Shown one piece after another: positions 47,242 to 54,696 of a stretch of DNA of 64,000 nucleotides. Below the pieces are notes generated by a model. The model was not told where the DNA came from. It did not search any database and worked only from the letters and a program-made list of their open reading frames with translations. The position numbers were made by a program, and so were the translations under genes. The stretch spans positions 3,286,001-3,350,000 of the forward strand of contig NZ_CP109162.1 in the NCBI RefSeq assembly GCF_035920445.1, in the 5' to 3' direction. Within the stretch, counting starts at the first letter, position 1. The number at the start of each line of letters is the position of its first letter. The stretch is from Nocardia sp. NBC_01730. GTDB lineage: Bacteria; Actinomycetota; Actinomycetes; Mycobacteriales; Mycobacteriaceae.

Positions 47242-47268
47242 GCCCAACATTTGCCCAACGGACCCGCT
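47206..47268 (-). pseudogene. C-terminal remnant, probably of a phage-type integrase
   Basis: On the minus strand a frame of about 20 codons ends VGQMLGTNKIRPGENRV and a stop, closed upstream by TAG at 47269-47271. Endings of this sort (GQMLGTN) are ones I associate with actinobacterial tyrosine integrases encoded head-on to their tRNA target, so the terminator above would have been the gene's 3' end. The rest of the gene is gone. It is a short match made from memory. Confidence 0.35.
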
Positions 47269-47419
47269 CTACCCGACATGCCATCTGCTGGCCTCCAGGG
47301 TCATCGCGGTACGGGGCGGGCGTTGGTCTCGAGGGTCTACACGCACTGATAGCCCACACCGTCGTCCAGAAGCTGTCCACGAAGCGCGTTGTGAAACTGA
47401 CGTCAGGCGTTCCAGTGCC

Positions 47420-47545
47420 TTACTGCTCCACCGCGGGCACATCGCTTGATGCGCGAGCGGGCAGGCCGCGTAGCAGCGTGTCGAGGAAGAGATCGAATCG
47501 GGGTGCGTCGACGCCGAGGTCACGGGTCGACTGCTGAATTCCCAG
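47420..47545 (-). pseudogene. C-terminal fragment of a TetR-family regulator
   Basis: A minus-strand frame ends with a stop at 47420-47422 and reads back through DAPRFDLFLDTLLRGLPA, the helix typical of TetR C-termini (FD.FLDTLLRGL). The DNA-binding half is missing. The frame breaks where the plus-strand MFS fragment begins, near 47540. The intergenic stretch from 47269 to 47419 shows nothing recognisable. Confidence 0.55.
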
Positions 47546-47796
47546 CCATTGGATTCGTTGCCGCAGCAGTATCGGGAATCTGGTTCGTCTCGACAGAACT
47601 GCGTTCCGTGGCCCCGCCGATCGATCTGCGGCTGGTCAGCAGTCAGGCGCTGGCCGCAACCAATACCGCTACCCTCGTGATCAGCGTGGGCATGTTCGCC
47701 GCGGTGACGTTGATCCCGCAGTTCACCCAGACCCCACGACAGGTCGGTTACGGGTTCGGCGCGACCGCAGGCGAGACCGGGCTGTTCATGGTGTCG
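47536..47796 (+). pseudogene. Internal fragment of a DHA2-type MFS transporter
   Basis: An open stretch reads FVAAAVSGIWFVSTELR, PPIDLRLV, ATNTATLVISVGMFAAV, LIPQFTQTP, YGFGATAGETGLFM. This is the middle of a 14-helix drug/proton antiporter, around helices 7-9. There is no start codon context, no N-terminal half and no C-terminus; the frame runs on into a foreign sequence to a stop at 47826. Confidence 0.65.
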
Positions 47797-47826
47797 GTGG
47801 CGGCGTGCCCGTCCGAACACCGATGA

Positions 47827-47946
47827 ACGACCTACTTCCGGCTCGGCATGCGCCTGGGTGAGCCCGAGATGCCGACGCTGCTGGTCGCCCCGTCACCGGC
47901 CCGGGTTCTACTTCCGGGTCATTGCCGAAGGGCGTAGCGCAGAGAA
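47827..47946 (+). pseudogene. Fragment of a MOSC-domain protein, frameshifted
   Basis: The first frame reads TYFRLGMRLGEPEMPTLLV. After a +1 shift near 47895 it continues RPGFYFRVIAEG. Together this resembles the C-terminal helical part of MOSC-domain proteins (C/YRLGxRLGEPxM...RPGFYxRVxEEG). The N-terminal MOSC core is absent. Confidence 0.45.
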
Positions 47947-47959
47947 GCTCTGCCCGAAG

Positions 47960-48014
47960 CGGACCACGCCGGGTCGGAGGCCGATAGTCGGCCGGGACGA
48001 AGGAGCGTGGTCCG
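47960..48014 (-). terminator. Nested hairpin after the P450 gene
   Basis: CGGACCACGC (47960-47969) pairs with GCGTGGTCCG (48005-48014), and inside it GGCCGA-TAG-TCGGCC (47979-47993) forms a second perfect hairpin. It lies 30 bases past the stop of the minus-strand P450 gene and marks the border with the fragment region. Confidence 0.55.
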
Positions 48015-48043
48015 AGGGGCTCGGCCGTCGCGTCGGAATGTGG

Positions 48044-49267
48044 TTACAGCTTCACGCCGCCGAGTTCGACCGGCACAGACAGCGGGCCGATCGTGAAGAA
48101 GGACGGCGAGTAGGGAATGTCGTTCGGGTCGATCGCGAGGCTGAGTTCCGGCAGCCGCCGGTACAGCGAGGCGAGCGCGAGCCGGCCCTCCAGGCGGGCC
48201 AACCCGGCGCCGATGCAGTACCGCGGCCCATGGCCGAAGCCGAGATGTCCGGCCTGCTGCTTTCGGGTGATGTCGAACTGGTTCGCGGTCTCGCCGTACT
48301 CTGTCGGGTCGATGCCACACACCTGGTAAGCCACGCCGACCGCGTTGCCCTTGGGAATGGCCACCCCCGCGACGGTCACGTCCGTCAGCGTGAACCGCCA
48401 ACTGGTCATCATGACCGAATGACGGTATCGCACAGTCTCTTCGACCACGTCGGCCCAGCGGTCCTCGGCCTTGGCCAGCTCGAGCTGATCGGGGTGCTGA
48501 GACAACGCCAAGATGGCATATCCGAGCAGGTGGACCGTGGTCTCGTGGCCGGCGACCAGCATGATCCACAGGACGGCGACCAGTTCTTCGGTGGTGAGCT
48601 TGTCGTCCTCGTCGCGGGCCTGCACCAGGCCTGTGGTGAGGTCGTCGCCGGGCTCCCGATGCTTGCGCTCCGCCAGTTCATGCAGGTACGCCATGAGGGC
48701 GTTCTGGGTCGCGAACGCCTCCTCGGGAGGAGTGGTGTGCGCCAGGAGAGTGGCGGTCCAATGCCGCAGCCGAGCCCGTTCCGGCTCCGGCACCCCGAAC
48801 AGTTCGCAGATCACCGCCATCGGCAGCGCTTCGGTGAAGGTGGGTACCAGGTCGACCCCATCGCCGGCGGCCACCACCTGATCCAGCAATTCGTCGATGA
48901 TCGCTTGGATCCGGGGCTCCAACGCTTGCACGCGGCCTGGAGTGAACGCCTTGCTGATCAAGCCACGAAGACGGCGATGGTCGTCGCCATCCTTGGTGGA
49001 CAGGTGGTCGCCCTGCACGATGGCACGCAGTGGCCAGTCCTCCGGAATCGCTCCGTTGTGCAGGGCAGGCCAGTGCTTCGGGTCTCTGGCGAACGTCTTG
49101 TTGTCGCCGGCGAGAATCTCGCGGACAGCGTTGTGGGTCACTGCCAGGTAGGCGGGCACGCCGCCGGGGAACTCCACCTCGACCACGGGCGCGATCTCCC
49201 GGAGCCGGATACAAGTGTCGAGTAGATCCTCGTTCGCGGCTGGGAATGCGGGCAGGCTAGTTGTCAT
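48044..49267 (-). CDS. Cytochrome P450
   Basis: A soluble bacterial P450 of 407 residues. The I-helix oxygen motif is VAGHETT at about 240, the ExxR motif is ETVRY, and the heme loop is FGHGPRYCIGAGLAR with the Cys thiolate ligand at about 355. It resembles CYP105/107-type oxidases of secondary or xenobiotic metabolism; substrate unknown. ATG 49267 has AAGGGA eight bases upstream. No ferredoxin gene is adjacent, so electrons must come from partners elsewhere. Confidence 0.95.
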   Translation of the reverse strand: MTTSLPAFPAANEDLLDTCIRLREIAPVVEVEFPGGVPAYLAVTHNAVREILAGDNKTFARDPKHWPALHNGAIPEDWPLRAIVQGDHLSTKDGDDHRRLRGLISKAFTPGRVQALEPRIQAIIDELLDQVVAAGDGVDLVPTFTEALPMAVICELFGVPEPERARLRHWTATLLAHTTPPEEAFATQNALMAYLHELAERKHREPGDDLTTGLVQARDEDDKLTTEELVAVLWIMLVAGHETTVHLLGYAILALSQHPDQLELAKAEDRWADVVEETVRYRHSVMMTSWRFTLTDVTVAGVAIPKGNAVGVAYQVCGIDPTEYGETANQFDITRKQQAGHLGFGHGPRYCIGAGLARLEGRLALASLYRRLPELSLAIDPNDIPYSPSFFTIGPLSVPVELGGVKL

Positions 49268-49524
49268 GGAATTTCCCTTCAGCGCGTCAGCCCCCCAGCC
49301 GTCGTGGAGGTCGTGCACGAGTATCACGCCGAGCGGGCCCGGCAGGCCGTTCTACTGACGGATCCTGCCTACAACCTGAAGTCGAGTGTCACAAAACCAA
49401 AGTCGAGGGGACTGTCCGCGCCAGTGCGATACGGCGCGCAGGTGCGCGGACTCCAGGATCGGATGTCGGTGGGCGGGGATACGCTGTGCCGCACAGAGCC
49501 GGAACCGAGTCAGGGGGTTGTCGC

Positions 49525-50754
49525 GTGACGGTCAGCGCGGGGGTTACACGCGGGAAGACGGCTGCCGAGGACACCGATCCCGAGCTGCTCGATCTGCAGG
49601 ACGACATCTCATTCGGGCTCGAAGAGGTCAACGAGGTGCTCGCCGAGCTGATCGCGATGCAGGCCGAACGCAAAGCCAAGGACGGAGAACTGCTGGCCGC
49701 TCGGCTCGGGGTCCGCGGCGAGAAGCCCGAAACTCTGGCCCGGATAGGCGCGCGCTACGACCTGTCCCGCGACCGGGTACGGCAGCTGCACACCAAGGCG
49801 GTCGGCCAGATGATCCGGATGGCGCCGTTGACCGGGCACCGGGCCCCCGCTGTGCTCTGCGCGCGGTACCCGCTGGACGCCATGGATCGGCAGTTGGTAC
49901 GGGCGCTGCTGGTGGAGACGTACACGACCGACACCGACATCGCCGCCACCGAGCTGTCGTACCTGAAGCTGCGGCTGGCCGGGCACGCGGCGGAGGACGC
50001 GAAGCGGATCGCCGGGTTCGTGGCCCAGCGGATCGCGGCATGGCAGAAGAAGACGAACCGGCGCCTCGCCAAGCTGCGCGACGCCGAGCCGCGCGCGACC
50101 AGTCAGCTCAATCCCTGGCTGGCACAGGTCGATTGGCCAGGAACGGACGCCGCCGCGGTGCCCACGTCCTGCGCGCGCACGGTGGACGGCGACGACGACG
50201 GACGCGGGCGCTTCTACCTGGACAAGGTCGGACGCGACGTGCCGTTCGACTCCGGCCTGGAGGCCCGGCTGCTGTGGATCCTCAACGCGAGCGATCTGGT
50301 CGAGACGTTTCAGGAGCAGCCCGCCGCGGTCGGCTACGACCTCGACGGTGCGGAGCGCGTCCTCTACCCGACCATCGTCGCCCGCCTCACCGACGGCCGG
50401 GTGGTGCTCATCGATGTCGAGCCGCTCGGCCATGTCGCTTTCCACGTCAACCTGGTGAAAGCGGCGGCCGGTCGCGCCTACGCGCACGCCAATGGGTGGG
50501 GGTGGCTGGTCTGGACGGGAAGCAGGATCGGCATCCCCGACCTGCTCGCGCGCCCGGTCGCCACGGCAACCGAGAGCATGCTGCGCGATCTGGTCGCGCG
50601 TGGTCCGCTGCACTGGACCGCACTGCGCGAGGTGCGCGGGGCGACCGGGCTGGAACTGCTGGACTTCCTCACGGTGGTGCTGCGCAACGACTGGCGGTGG
50701 GACCGCGCGCCGTTCCGGCTCAGCGCACCACCATCGCCCCGGCCACGAACGTGA
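49525..50754 (+). CDS. Sigma-region-4-like HTH protein with TnsA-like nuclease fold
   Basis: A 409-residue protein I cannot assign to a named family. Residues about 15-55 look like a coiled coil. A sigma-70 region 4-like helix-turn-helix follows (ETLARIGARYDLSRDRVRQL). A central helical region ends in basic AWQKKTNRRLAK. From about 225 a TnsA-like segment appears: SGLEARLLWIL, FQEQPAAVGYDLDG, DGRVVLIDVEP, AYAHANGWGWLVWTG, then a helical C-terminus. The expected catalytic Asp (PD) reads PT and the E-x-K reads DVE, so the nuclease site looks degenerate. GTG 49525 has AGGGGG eight bases upstream. It overlaps the convergent neighbour by 35 bases. Confidence 0.6.
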   Translation: MTVSAGVTRGKTAAEDTDPELLDLQDDISFGLEEVNEVLAELIAMQAERKAKDGELLAARLGVRGEKPETLARIGARYDLSRDRVRQLHTKAVGQMIRMAPLTGHRAPAVLCARYPLDAMDRQLVRALLVETYTTDTDIAATELSYLKLRLAGHAAEDAKRIAGFVAQRIAAWQKKTNRRLAKLRDAEPRATSQLNPWLAQVDWPGTDAAAVPTSCARTVDGDDDGRGRFYLDKVGRDVPFDSGLEARLLWILNASDLVETFQEQPAAVGYDLDGAERVLYPTIVARLTDGRVVLIDVEPLGHVAFHVNLVKAAAGRAYAHANGWGWLVWTGSRIGIPDLLARPVATATESMLRDLVARGPLHWTALREVRGATGLELLDFLTVVLRNDWRWDRAPFRLSAPPSPRPRT

Positions 50755-51829
50755 TGATCAGCAGCATCGCGCAGCAGGTGACCAACTGCCAGTGACCGAT
50801 GGTCTGCTGGAGGTTGACGATGGTGCTGCGCAGGGCATTGTCCACCCGGTGATGGTCGGCGATCTTGCGGCGAGCCGCGGCGAGGGCCTCAGCCCGCTCC
50901 TGCGCGGCTTGCTCCGCGCGTTCCAGCCGCGTGGTGAGCTTCGCCAAGTGCTTCTGCCTGTCCCGCAACGTTTTCCGGGTCACCGCCAGTGCGGTTCGCT
51001 GGTTGACCAGCTCCTGGCGCTGCCGGGCAATGACGGTGGCCTGTGTTCTCGTGTGGTGCTCCCAATCGGTCACGGTGGCCCAGCCTCCTGTCCTCTCATC
51101 CCGATAGCCCCAGACGATGTCGCCGCGCACCCATCCCTCGATGAAGTCACGCAGCTCGAACGGCTCACGCCGCGGCGCCGCCATCGCGTGTTCGGTGTCC
51201 AATACGCCCGTGATCGCGCGGTAGTCGCAGCCGGCGGGCTCGAAGTCCGCGATGCCCAGCGCGTGCAGGTACGGCACCCAGTAGCCGGGAGGACACAGCC
51301 ACAGCACGTCCGCGCAACCGGCGGCGCGCAGTCGCGCGGTGTGCTCTTGTGCGAGCGCGCGTTCCAACGGCCCGCCGCGCACCTCGATCGCGTACTCCCT
51401 ATCACCTGTGCGCCAGTAGACGTCCACCGGTAACGTCCCGATCCGCCGGTCCACCTCGGCTTCGTCGGCGCCATAGGCGAGCAGCCTGCCGCACAGCCAG
51501 TACTTCAGCCGCTGCATATCCCACTGCGCGGCGGTACATTCCGGGCACTTGCACGCGTAGCCGACCGACGACCCGCGAACTCGGCCCGGTCCGTCCCCGA
51601 TACCCAATTCGGCGAGCATCGCTCTGCGCCCACAGGCGATGTCCGCCCGCTGCTTCGTTCTCACGCGACCACTCCCCGCACAAACCACCGCAGGCCTGGC
51701 GACCCACGCCATCAAGAGTGCGTCAGACTTCGCTAACTCGCCAGCCCCCTTGACCCCGCGCTCGGGTGCGCCACGCACGATGGCTTTCGGTGGAGTGGGC
51801 GATGTACGCTGCGGCACAAGGAGTTTCAT
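50720..51829 (-). CDS. CoiA-like nuclease-fold protein with C-terminal membrane anchor
   Basis: About 369 residues. A Cys-rich entry (YACKCPECT) precedes a competence-protein-CoiA-like domain: WDMQRLKYWL, LPVDVYWR, YAIEVRGG, LWLCPPGYW. The PD-(D/E)xK-type acidic residues are the D of PVDVYW and the E of IEVR, with Arg in place of the last Lys or Gln. A coiled coil of about 80 residues follows (LVNQRTALAVTRKTLRDRQK). One terminal transmembrane helix (LVTCCAMLLIITFVAGAMVV) anchors the protein, so the nuclease-like domain faces the cytoplasm. Start ATG 51829 is uncertain. Tail-to-tail overlap with the sigma/TnsA-like gene. Confidence 0.62.
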   Translation of the reverse strand: MKLLVPQRTSPTPPKAIVRGAPERGVKGAGELAKSDALLMAWVARPAVVCAGSGRVRTKQRADIACGRRAMLAELGIGDGPGRVRGSSVGYACKCPECTAAQWDMQRLKYWLCGRLLAYGADEAEVDRRIGTLPVDVYWRTGDREYAIEVRGGPLERALAQEHTARLRAAGCADVLWLCPPGYWVPYLHALGIADFEPAGCDYRAITGVLDTEHAMAAPRREPFELRDFIEGWVRGDIVWGYRDERTGGWATVTDWEHHTRTQATVIARQRQELVNQRTALAVTRKTLRDRQKHLAKLTTRLERAEQAAQERAEALAAARRKIADHHRVDNALRSTIVNLQQTIGHWQLVTCCAMLLIITFVAGAMVVR

Positions 51830-52165
51830 AATGCCATGCGATCCCGCAAAACGCGCTGGTATCGGCGGATTCACAGTGCCGCCATCCGCTGCTGATCGCC
51901 CGCTTCGGCCGGATCTGCACACCCCCATCGTGGGCGAGGCGATCCTGCAGGACAATGGCAGACCGGCCGGGCGGCACTGCTCCGGACAAACGGGATCGCG
52001 GTGCCGTCCGCCTGCATGGACCGAAGTCCGTGCGAATACGCTGCTTTGATCAGGTCAACGGATCGGTGCACCGCCGATTCTTCGCGAACCGCGGATGACC
52101 GATGGGGCGGATAGAATCGTCCGGCCGAGTGGCGAGCTGGGCCTATACGGGGAAGTGGGTATTGG
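51830..52165. other. Intergenic region between the CoiA-like and repeat-protein genes
   Basis: About 336 bases between divergent genes. Frames on both strands lack ribosome sites and coding features. Both promoters should lie here; I see no clear operator or RNA. Confidence 0.4.
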
Positions 52166-53239
52166 ATGGAGCACGGTCAGCAGACCGGTGAGTCGATCGG
52201 CGCGATGTTATCGAGTATCGCGGCGACCCTCCGAGAGGTCAGCGACAAGCTGGACGCGGTGGCGGCGCGGATGGACGGTGCGCCCGCCGTGGCGGACGAG
52301 CAGACCATCGAAAGCCGGTTGGCCAAGCTGGAGGCGTGGGCTTTCCATGCCGGCCAGGACATTTCCGGCATCGATACCAGGGTGGAGCGCCTGGAGTCCG
52401 GCGAGGGCACGCCCTTCGGAGATCGCGAGAGCGTGGACGAGCGCCCGGCGCCCGTACCTCGGGCAGCCGCCGGTCGACGCGGCGCAGGACAGCGGGAGCG
52501 CCACGCCGCACCAGCCCAGGCTTCCGGGTCGGGCGAATCGCGCGAAAGCTCGCGCGGGCACCGAAACGGCGTGCCTCGACAGAACACACCGCGCGAGTCG
52601 GTTCACCTGGCGGAGGAGCTGAACTCCGCGCCGCCGTCGGGCTTCACCCCGCCCCGCGAACCCGTGGTGACCGCGCTGGAACCGAACGCCACTTCCGGGC
52701 AGAGCTTCACCGCCCCCGCCCCCAACTTCACCGCACACACCCCGCGCGAACCCGCGCCCAACTTCACCGCGCCGATATCTCGCGAACCCGCGCTCGACTT
52801 GCCGACGGCTCGGGAACCGATCACCGCGCAGCAGGAGTCGCTCACCGCACCGCGTGAACCCGTCGCGACGCCGCAGCCCTCCCCGTCCCGAGAGAATCCC
52901 GCGTACGAGAGCATCATCGCCTCCGTCGACGACGCCTCCCCGGACGGGAACCACGGCCGTTCCGAGAACGGGACCACTCCTGACGTGCACGCCACCGGGC
53001 TCACGGGCGCGCACCGCGCCACCGACGAAGACCGTATGCCGGTCGAGAACTCCCATGTGGACAAGCTGCAGGCCATGCTCGACGAACTCAAGCGGACCGC
53101 CGCCACTCCGCTCAGCCGTTCCGATATCTTCGGACCGCCTGCGGGCGACCCGGACTCGACCGGCTACCAGTCCGACCGCACCGACCCGCCGCGCAGGTCC
53201 AATGACTACCGGCTCTCCAGCCCACCGCCGGTATCCTGA
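52166..53239 (+). CDS. Coiled-coil protein with disordered Pro/Glu/Thr repeat region
   Basis: A 357-residue protein of unknown function. The N-terminal 75 residues are helical with heptad character (LSSIAATLREVSDKLDAVAARM, then LAKLEAWAFHAGQ and VERLE). Residues 80-300 are low-complexity: degenerate repeats of FTAP.PNFTA and PREPA/V. A second short helix near the end (VDKLQAMLDELKR) precedes a polar tail. No signal or membrane segment. It could be a scaffold with two helical ends. Its 3' end overlaps the convergent LysR gene by 34 bases. Confidence 0.7.
   Translation: MEHGQQTGESIGAMLSSIAATLREVSDKLDAVAARMDGAPAVADEQTIESRLAKLEAWAFHAGQDISGIDTRVERLESGEGTPFGDRESVDERPAPVPRAAAGRRGAGQRERHAAPAQASGSGESRESSRGHRNGVPRQNTPRESVHLAEELNSAPPSGFTPPREPVVTALEPNATSGQSFTAPAPNFTAHTPREPAPNFTAPISREPALDLPTAREPITAQQESLTAPREPVATPQPSPSRENPAYESIIASVDDASPDGNHGRSENGTTPDVHATGLTGAHRATDEDRMPVENSHVDKLQAMLDELKRTAATPLSRSDIFGPPAGDPDSTGYQSDRTDPPRRSNDYRLSSPPPVS
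52640..52880 (+). repeat. Degenerate in-gene repeats coding PREP/FTAP units
   Basis: Short units coding FTAPxPNFTA and (P/S)REPA/V recur at least five times, with silent variation. It is a coding repeat, not a mobile element. Confidence 0.55.
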
Positions 53240-54177
53240 TCGGTTCTACCGCGCCGCTGTTTCTGCGGCCGGACCGCGGCGGCCGACCGCAGCAGGATCT
53301 CTTGAACGAGATCGCGCAGCCAGCGATGACCGCCGTCGGCACTGTTACGCGGATGCCACGCCATCCCGATCGCGACCTCAGGCAGCGGTAGCGGGATCTC
53401 GAACGCGCGCAGCCCGAGCGCGGGTAGCGCGGAGGCGCTGAGCAGGGCGGGCGCCGGACAGACCAGGTCGCTGCCGCGCACGGCGAACAGCGCACTGGTC
53501 AGGTTCGGCACGGTGGCCACCACACGCCGAGTGCGGCCGTGCAGGGCAAGACGGTCGTCGATCGGTCCGTGCGCTCGGCCGTTGCGCGAGATGCTCAGAT
53601 GCCGTGCCGCGGCGTAGGCGGCGACGGTGACGCGATCGGTAACCAGCAGATGGTCGGCCGCGGCCACACCGATCACCCGGTCGGCGAGCACCCTGCGCAC
53701 CGTGGTCTCCGGGTCGGCGTGATCGATCACGCCGACCTCGAGGTCGACGCGTCCGTCGCGCAGAGCCGAGGTGCCCTCGAGGCTGTCGGGCAGGAACCGC
53801 AGCGTCACGCCGGGCGCCTGCGCCCGCGCCGCGGACAGCAGGGGCGCGGCCAGTTCGGTGAGCACCATGTCGCCCGCCTGGAGAGCGAAGGTCCGCCTCA
53901 GCGCCGACGGATCGGGGTCGCCACGCGGTGCCAGCAGCGAACGTCCCTGCTCGACCAGGGTGCTGACCTCGTAGCGCAACTCCAGCGCGCGGGGGGTCGG
54001 CACCAGCGATCTGCCCGCGCGCACGAGCAGCGGATCGCCAAGCGCACCGCGCAGCCGGGTCAGGGTCCGGCTCATCGCGGGCGGCGAGGTATGCAGGCGC
54101 TGCGCGGCCAGGGTGACGCTGTTGGTGTCCAGGAGCGCGTCGAGGGCTACGAGCAGGTTCATATCCAGCGCTTCCAC
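53206..54177 (-). CDS. LysR-family transcription factor
   Basis: About 323 residues. The winged helix begins LDMNLLVALDALLDTNSVTLAAQRLHTSPPAMSRTLTRLR and the effector domain follows (RRTFALQAGDMVLTEL, VDLEVGVIDH). A GATAAT -10 at 54184-54189 places transcription start at about GTG 54177, so the gene looks leaderless; ATG 54162 with GGAAG upstream is the alternative. The disordered basic C-terminus (RPQKQRRGRTDQ) is unusual. A 26-base inverted repeat lies just upstream. Confidence 0.9.
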   Translation of the reverse strand: MEALDMNLLVALDALLDTNSVTLAAQRLHTSPPAMSRTLTRLRGALGDPLLVRAGRSLVPTPRALELRYEVSTLVEQGRSLLAPRGDPDPSALRRTFALQAGDMVLTELAAPLLSAARAQAPGVTLRFLPDSLEGTSALRDGRVDLEVGVIDHADPETTVRRVLADRVIGVAAADHLLVTDRVTVAAYAAARHLSISRNGRAHGPIDDRLALHGRTRRVVATVPNLTSALFAVRGSDLVCPAPALLSASALPALGLRAFEIPLPLPEVAIGMAWHPRNSADGGHRWLRDLVQEILLRSAAAVRPQKQRRGRTDQDTGGGLESR

Positions 54178-54194
54178 CCATGGATTATCACCAA

Positions 54195-54220
54195 TGCAAT
54201 GATTGGTTACCGACATTGCA
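54195..54220. promoter_or_regulatory. Candidate LysR operator
   Basis: TGCAATG (54195-54201) and CATTGCA (54214-54220) are perfect 7-base arms around a 12-base spacer. The site contains T-N11-A spacing and sits upstream of the LysR -10, in the place of an autoregulatory site. Confidence 0.55.
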
Positions 54221-54696
54221 GTCGTGACAATCCAGGGCGAGTCGCAATGTTGCTGTGGGCGTCGTGTCGCTCTCGCCTCAGATGATTCCCGGCTCGTCGT
54301 CGCTACTCCCCACTGCCCGGTCCCCCCGAACACAGACGCCGCACACGCAGTCCGGAAATCGACGTAGCCATCCCGACAACGGATACGCCGAGGCCGGTGC
54401 ATGTCGCGGTGAACGACCGCCTCGGGTGGGACAACGGCGGGTCGGATCCCGCTTCCTGGACAATCCTGTGGAGCGTGTACGACGCGTCGACCTACGCGCT
54501 GCTGGGCGCGACCGAGGCAGGCCGCGGCCCAATCACCATCATCTCCACGGCCGACGGCGCGAGCACGGTGGCGAGCAATCTTCCAGCCGCCACCGTGAGC
54601 GTAGTCGAGCGCGGCGCGGTGTCAGCGGCTTCGGCACCGATTGCGGCGAGCACCGTTCGCCCGCCCAGCCGGGGCGCACAGCCGCGCATCTGCCGC
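54221..54696. other. Region between LysR and FMO genes, possible decayed gene
   Basis: A LysR-controlled gene would be expected on the plus strand here, but none is intact. A plus-strand frame from about 54397 to 54700 (WTILWSVYDASTYALLGATEAG) has GC-rich third positions but no recognisable domain or ribosome site, and it runs into the antisense of the FMO gene. It may be the remnant of the regulated gene. Confidence 0.3.
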
